This document shows, in pieces, positions 6,671 to 10,131 of a DNA stretch of 10,131 nt; position 1 is the stretch's first letter; the number at the start of each line of letters is the position of its first letter. The stretch is taken from assembly GCA_036399715.1 (NCBI GenBank), contig DASWMO010000212.1:1-10131 (forward strand). Direction: 5' to 3'. The notes beneath the pieces were generated by a model, which worked only from the letters and a program-made list of their open reading frames with translations, ran no database searches and was not told the origin of the DNA. This DNA comes from DASVSE01 sp036399715 (GTDB lineage Bacteria > Bacteroidota > Rhodothermia > Rhodothermales > Rubricoccaceae). The position numbers were made by a program, and so were the translations under genes.

Positions 6671-9034
6671 ATGAAGACCTATTCGCTGCGCCCCGACGAG
6701 TCCGACACGCGCCCGGCGCCCACGGAGGCGGCCTCGCCCGGGGCCGAGGCGCTGCTCGGCGGGCTGAACCCGGTGCAGGCCGAGGCGGCGCGGACGACCG
6801 AGGGGCCGGTGATGATCGTGGCCGGCCCGGGTTCGGGCAAGACGCGGACGCTGACGCACCGGATCGCGTACCTCATCGCGGCGAAGAAGGCGTGGCCGAG
6901 CCAGGTGCTCGCGCTGACGTTCACCAACCGGGCGGCGCAGGAGATGCGGTCGCGCGTGGCCGACCTCGTCGGGCCCGAGGCGAAGAGCATGTGGATGGGG
7001 ACGTTCCACAGCGTGATGTCCCGCGTGCTGCGCCGCGAGGCCGACAAGCTGGGCTTCACGCGCGACTTCTCGATCTACGACACCGACGACACGGAGCGCC
7101 TGATCCGCGAGATCATGACGCGCTACAACATCGACGCGAAGAAGGTGACGCCGCGGGCGGTCCGGACGCGCATCTCGGGGGCGAAGAACCAGATGGTCAC
7201 GCCGTCCGAGTACCTGCGCCTCGCTAACGACCCGTTCGAGCAGGCGGTCGCGAAGCTCTACGGGCCGTACACGGACGCGCTCCGGGCGGCGAACGCGATG
7301 GACTTCGACGACCTGCTGGGGTGGCCGATCCGGCTGTTCGAGAACCACCCGGACGTCCTCGCGGACTACCAGGCGCGGTGGCGCTACCTGCACGTCGACG
7401 AGTACCAGGACACCAACCGGGCCCAGTACACGCTCGTGAAGCTGCTCGCGGCGCGGCACCGCAACGTGTGCGTCGTCGGCGACGACGCGCAAAGCATCTA
7501 CTCCTTCCGCGGGGCCGACATCCAGAACATCCTCTCGTTCCAGAAGGACTACCCCGAGGCGCAGACGGTCCGCCTGGAGCAGAACTACCGCTCCACGCAG
7601 CGCATCGTGCGTCTCGCCGACGCGATCATCAAGACGAACCGCGGGCAGCTCAAAAAGGAACTGTGGACGGACAACTCCGAGGGCGAGCCCGTCATCTTGA
7701 TGGAGTCGCTCTCGGAGCGCGACGAGGCGCAGAAGATCGAGCGGACGCTCCGCGACGCCCACGCGCGCGTCGGGTTGAGCTGGAAAGATGCGGCTGTGCT
7801 GTACCGCACGAATGCGCAGTCGCGCTCCATCGAGGAGGCCCTTCGGCGCGGCGGGATCCCGTACCGGCTCGTCGGCGGCGTGAGCTTCTACCAGCGCAAG
7901 GAGATCAAGGACGCCCTCGCGTACCTGCGCCTCGCCGTCAACCCGACAGACGAGGCGAGCTTCCTCCGCGTGCTCAACGTGCCCGCGCGCGGCATCGGAA
8001 GCAAGACGGTCGACCAGATGCGCGACTACGCGGCCGAGCACGGCACGAGCCTGTGGCAGGCCGCGCAGGACCCGACGGGCGTCGGGCTGACGGCGCGGGC
8101 GGCCAAGGCCGTCGAGGGCTTCACGTTCCTCATCTCGCGCCACGCGAGCAAGGTGCAGACGGCGCCGGCGGACGAGCTTGCGCGCGAGTTCGTCGCCGAG
8201 ACGGGCCTCTTGCAGTCGCTCCGCGACGAGAACACGCCCGAGGCGCTCGCGCGGCTGGAGAACGTCCACGAGCTGCTCAACGCCGTCGCCGAGTTCGCGG
8301 GCTCGGCCGGCGACGGCGAGGCGCGGACGCTCTCGGAGTTCTTGCAGGAGGTCTCGCTCGTGGCCGACACGGACCGGATGACCGAGGACGACAACCGGGT
8401 GACGCTGATGACGCTCCACGCGTCGAAGGGGCTGGAGTTCAAAGTCGTCTTCGTGACGGGCCTGGAGGAAGGCCTGTTTCCCCTCGCCGCAGCAGCGCAG
8501 GACCCGCACGAGCTGGAGGAAGAACGGCGCTTGCTGTACGTCGGCGTGACGCGCGCCGAGGAAGTCCTTTTCCTGAGCTACGCCCGCAGCCGCTACCGCT
8601 TCGGCGAGCAGACGTCGTCCGTCCGCAGCCGCTTTCTCGACGAGCTCGACGGCGCCGAGGACCTCATCCGGACCGAGTCCGGCGGGCGGTTCGAGACGCG
8701 CCGCGGCCGCTTCGAGATGTCCGGTGGCGATGACGACGGAGGTGGGCGCTACGGGCGCATGGACCCGAACTACTGGAAGGACAGCCTGCGGCCCGACGCG
8801 GCGCCGCCGGTCCGTAAGACGAAGGCGCAGGCCGCGACGGAGCGCCAGGTCGTGTATGACGAGGGCGAGGCGGCCGTCGTCGTCGGGGCGCAGGTGCACC
8901 ACCAGACGTTTGGCGCGGGCAAGGTCATCGGCATCGAGGGCGTCGGCGAGCGGGCGGCGGCGACGGTCTTTTTCCGGTCGGTCGGGCAAAAGAAGCTCAA
9001 GCTCAAGTTCGCCGGCCTGCAGGTCGTGGGGTGA
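6671..9034 (+). CDS. pcrA: UvrD/PcrA-type 3'-5' DNA helicase
   Basis: This superfamily 1A helicase unwinds DNA with ATP in repair and in removal of protein roadblocks. All motifs are present in order over 787 aa: Q motif LNPVQAEA (32-39), Walker A AGPGSGKTRT (51-60), Ia LTFTNRAAQEM (82-92), Ib TFHS (111-114), Walker B VDEYQDTN (242-249), III VGDDAQSIYSFRGA (269-282), IV LEQNYRS (302-308), V LMTLHASKGLEF (579-590) and VI LLYVGVTRAE (621-630). After a poorly conserved Gly/Asp linker (about 670-735), residues 738-785 (HHQTFGAGKVIGIEG and KKLKLKFAGL) match the small beta-barrel RNA-polymerase-binding domain at the PcrA/UvrD C-terminus. A disordered N-terminal extension of about 30 residues precedes motif Q. 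It is divergent from the RM gene and appears monocistronic. Choosing between the names pcrA and uvrD is a matter of convention. Confidence 0.97.
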   Translation: MKTYSLRPDESDTRPAPTEAASPGAEALLGGLNPVQAEAARTTEGPVMIVAGPGSGKTRTLTHRIAYLIAAKKAWPSQVLALTFTNRAAQEMRSRVADLVGPEAKSMWMGTFHSVMSRVLRREADKLGFTRDFSIYDTDDTERLIREIMTRYNIDAKKVTPRAVRTRISGAKNQMVTPSEYLRLANDPFEQAVAKLYGPYTDALRAANAMDFDDLLGWPIRLFENHPDVLADYQARWRYLHVDEYQDTNRAQYTLVKLLAARHRNVCVVGDDAQSIYSFRGADIQNILSFQKDYPEAQTVRLEQNYRSTQRIVRLADAIIKTNRGQLKKELWTDNSEGEPVILMESLSERDEAQKIERTLRDAHARVGLSWKDAAVLYRTNAQSRSIEEALRRGGIPYRLVGGVSFYQRKEIKDALAYLRLAVNPTDEASFLRVLNVPARGIGSKTVDQMRDYAAEHGTSLWQAAQDPTGVGLTARAAKAVEGFTFLISRHASKVQTAPADELAREFVAETGLLQSLRDENTPEALARLENVHELLNAVAEFAGSAGDGEARTLSEFLQEVSLVADTDRMTEDDNRVTLMTLHASKGLEFKVVFVTGLEEGLFPLAAAAQDPHELEEERRLLYVGVTRAEEVLFLSYARSRYRFGEQTSSVRSRFLDELDGAEDLIRTESGGRFETRRGRFEMSGGDDDGGGRYGRMDPNYWKDSLRPDAAPPVRKTKAQAATERQVVYDEGEAAVVVGAQVHHQTFGAGKVIGIEGVGERAAATVFFRSVGQKKLKLKFAGLQVVG

Positions 9035-9071
9035 CCGAGCGGACGGCGTTCCTCGCGCCTGTACCCGTAAA

Positions 9072-9084
9072 GCCCCCTCGGGGC
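9072..9084. terminator. Small GC hairpin after pcrA
   Basis: GCCCC, CTC, GGGGC forms a perfect 5-bp stem with a 3-nt loop, 37 bp after the pcrA stop. There is no adjacent T tract on the plus strand (a TTT occurs 13 bp later and probably belongs to the next promoter). It is a weak terminator candidate. Confidence 0.3.
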
Positions 9085-9097
9085 ACGGCCGCATGGG

Positions 9098-9128
9098 TTT
9101 GCGGAACCGCTTACACGATCTAGATTGC
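9098..9128 (+). promoter_or_regulatory. Bacteroidota-type promoter (TTTG-N19-TAGATTGC)
   Basis: TTTG at 9098-9101 is followed after exactly 19 bp by TAGATTGC at 9121-9128. The Bacteroidota housekeeping promoter is TTTG, about 19 bp, TAnnTTTG, so the -33 box and spacing match fully and the -7 box matches at four of six defined positions. Transcription would start near 9135, about 27 nt before the ATG at 9162, and could serve both the 78-aa gene and the lipoprotein gene after it. Confidence 0.55.
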
Positions 9129-9161
9129 GGGCTCCCTCGATCGCCTTCCCGACCCGCGACG

Positions 9162-9398
9162 ATGCCCGCTTCCGATACGCCCGGCCAGCCCGCCATGCCC
9201 GCCATGTCCGTCCTGACGAGTGCTGACCTCAAGCGCGTCGTCGCCGAGGCGCTGCGCGACAACCGCGAGTGGATCCGCGAGGTCGTTCAGGAAGCCCTCG
9301 AAGAGTGCGCCTCGGGCGAGGCGCGCCGCGAGGCCGAGTTCCGGGCGGCCCTCGCCGACCCGCACGTCGCGTTCCCGCCGTCCGAGGGCCACGCCTGA
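9162..9398 (+). CDS. Small charged helical protein, antitoxin-like
   Basis: This is a 78-aa protein of unknown function. After a flexible Pro/Ala/Ser leader (1-16) comes one long charged helix region: ADLKRVVAEALRDNREWIRE (21-40), then VVQEALEE (41-48) and GEARREAEFRAAL (52-64), ending in a short Pro/His tail. The pattern of paired Leu/Val and Glu/Arg resembles small antitoxin-like proteins of type II toxin-antitoxin loci, but no PIN or RelE-type toxin follows, so this is only a likeness. The ATG at 9162 fits the promoter just upstream; in-frame ATGs at residues 12 and 15 are alternatives that would remove only the leader. The next gene's earliest in-frame ATG lies 4 bp after this stop, suggesting co-transcription. 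Codon bias fits the neighbours. That it is a real gene is likely but not certain. Confidence 0.62.
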   Translation: MPASDTPGQPAMPAMSVLTSADLKRVVAEALRDNREWIREVVQEALEECASGEARREAEFRAALADPHVAFPPSEGHA

Positions 9399-9471
9399 GG
9401 CGATGCGTCGACGCAGCGCCGGATCAAGTCGGCGGGCGCCGGGTGAGAGGCGTTCCCTTCCCCGCCTCCGC

Positions 9472-10131
9472 GTGACCCGTCCGCTCGCCGCCGTTCTCGC
9501 TCTCGTCCTGTTCGCCGGTGCCCCACTCGCGGGCTGCAAGGGCGACGGCCGCACCCGACTGCTGGTCTACTCGCCCCACGGGACCGAACTGCTCGGCGCG
9601 ACCGAGGTGGCCTTCGAGTTGGCGCACCCCGAGGTCGACGTGCAGTGGCTCGACATGGGCAGCCAGGAGGCCTACGAACGGGTCCGGACCGAGCGCGCCA
9701 ACCCGCAGGCGTCCGTCTGGTGGGGCGCCCCGCAGACGCTGTTCATGCAGGCGGCCGAGGAGGGGCTGCTGGAGCCGTTCCACCCCGCCTTCGCCGGCGC
9801 TCTGCCCGCGACGGCCAAGGACTCGCTCGGGCGCTGGTACGGCACGTTCCTCACGCCCGAGGGCCTGATGTATAACACGTCCGCCGTGGACTCCGCGGAC
9901 GTTCCGCGGACGTGGGACGCGCTCCTGGAGCCCGAGTGGAAGGGCCGCATCCTCGTCCGCTCGCCCCTGGAGTCGGGCACGATGCGGACGCTGTGGGGCG
10001 CGATGATCCTGCGCCAGCCGACCGTCGAGGACGGCTACCGCTGGCTCGCCCGGCTGGACGTCAACACGAAGGCGTACACCGCCGACCCGACGCAGCTCTA
10101 CCTCCGCCTCGGGCGCGGCGAGGCGGACCTG
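9472..10131 (+). CDS. ABC transporter substrate-binding lipoprotein (ferric-iron type), 3' end beyond window
   Basis: The 220 visible residues are the N-terminal part of an extracellular solute-binding protein that delivers a ligand to an ABC importer. With the GTG start at 9472, the signal peptide is MTRPLAAVLALVLFAGAPLAGC, 22 residues that can be read as MTRPLAAVLALVLFAG and APLAGC, with lipobox LAGC and lipid-modified Cys22. The mature part begins with LLVYSPHG and continues with VWWGAP, GTFLTPEGLMYNT, PRTWDALLEPEWKGRI and SPLESGT, the pattern of the ferric-iron/polyamine-like binding proteins (FbpA/AfuA group). An in-frame ATG at 9403 would add 23 Arg-rich residues before the signal; it is less typical but sits just after the preceding stop. 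The ligand is uncertain (iron, phosphonate or another small molecule). Permease and ATPase genes are expected downstream, outside the window. Confidence 0.85.
   Translation, partial: MTRPLAAVLALVLFAGAPLAGCKGDGRTRLLVYSPHGTELLGATEVAFELAHPEVDVQWLDMGSQEAYERVRTERANPQASVWWGAPQTLFMQAAEEGLLEPFHPAFAGALPATAKDSLGRWYGTFLTPEGLMYNTSAVDSADVPRTWDALLEPEWKGRILVRSPLESGTMRTLWGAMILRQPTVEDGYRWLARLDVNTKAYTADPTQLYLRLGRGEADL

Noticed and set aside
6614..9262. 882-aa open frame on the minus strand opposite pcrA
   Set aside because: Arg/Leu/Val-rich shadow of pcrA; the real gene on the plus strand has all helicase motifs and it would also cover the promoter at 9098.

Overview
The window is about 70% GC or higher and has very strong G/C bias at third codon positions, so most long reading frames opposite real genes are shadows. 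Start codons mostly lack a Shine-Dalgarno sequence. One promoter (TTTG, 19 nt, TAGATTGC, at 9098-9128) resembles the Bacteroidota type. Together with the protein sequences this suggests a high-GC member of the Rhodothermota/Bacteroidota, perhaps near Rubricoccaceae. That placement is an inference; no marker RNA is present.

Layout. (1) 1-1904, minus strand: an apparent three-gene operon of a short HipA-like kinase (1904-1050), a DUF3037 protein overlapping it by ATGA (1053-604), and an acidic unrecognised protein that runs off the window edge (579-1). (2) 1947-2666, plus strand: rpiA, ribose-5-phosphate isomerase A, divergent from the kinase across 42 bp. (3) 2683-6553, minus strand: a stand-alone MmeI-like type IIL restriction-modification enzyme (6553-3692), then a 313-bp gap holding ten contiguous 21-bp repeats (3466-3675) and two inverted repeats (3389-3419), then a 231-aa helical protein that looks like an internal duplication (3378-2683). 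(4) 6671-9034, plus strand: pcrA/uvrD-type helicase. (5) 9035-10131, plus strand: a promoter, a 78-aa charged helical protein and the 5' part of a lipoprotein that is probably the binding protein of a ferric-iron or similar ABC transporter.

How it fits together. rpiA and pcrA are housekeeping genes. The block between them (RM enzyme, repeat array, duplicated helical protein) and the HipA-like/DUF3037 operon look accessory. The most unusual element is the 21-bp array placed directly upstream of the duplicated helical protein, with palindromes between array and start codon. It could be a multi-site binding array or a structured leader for that gene. No RNA genes, insertion sequences or CRISPR arrays were seen.
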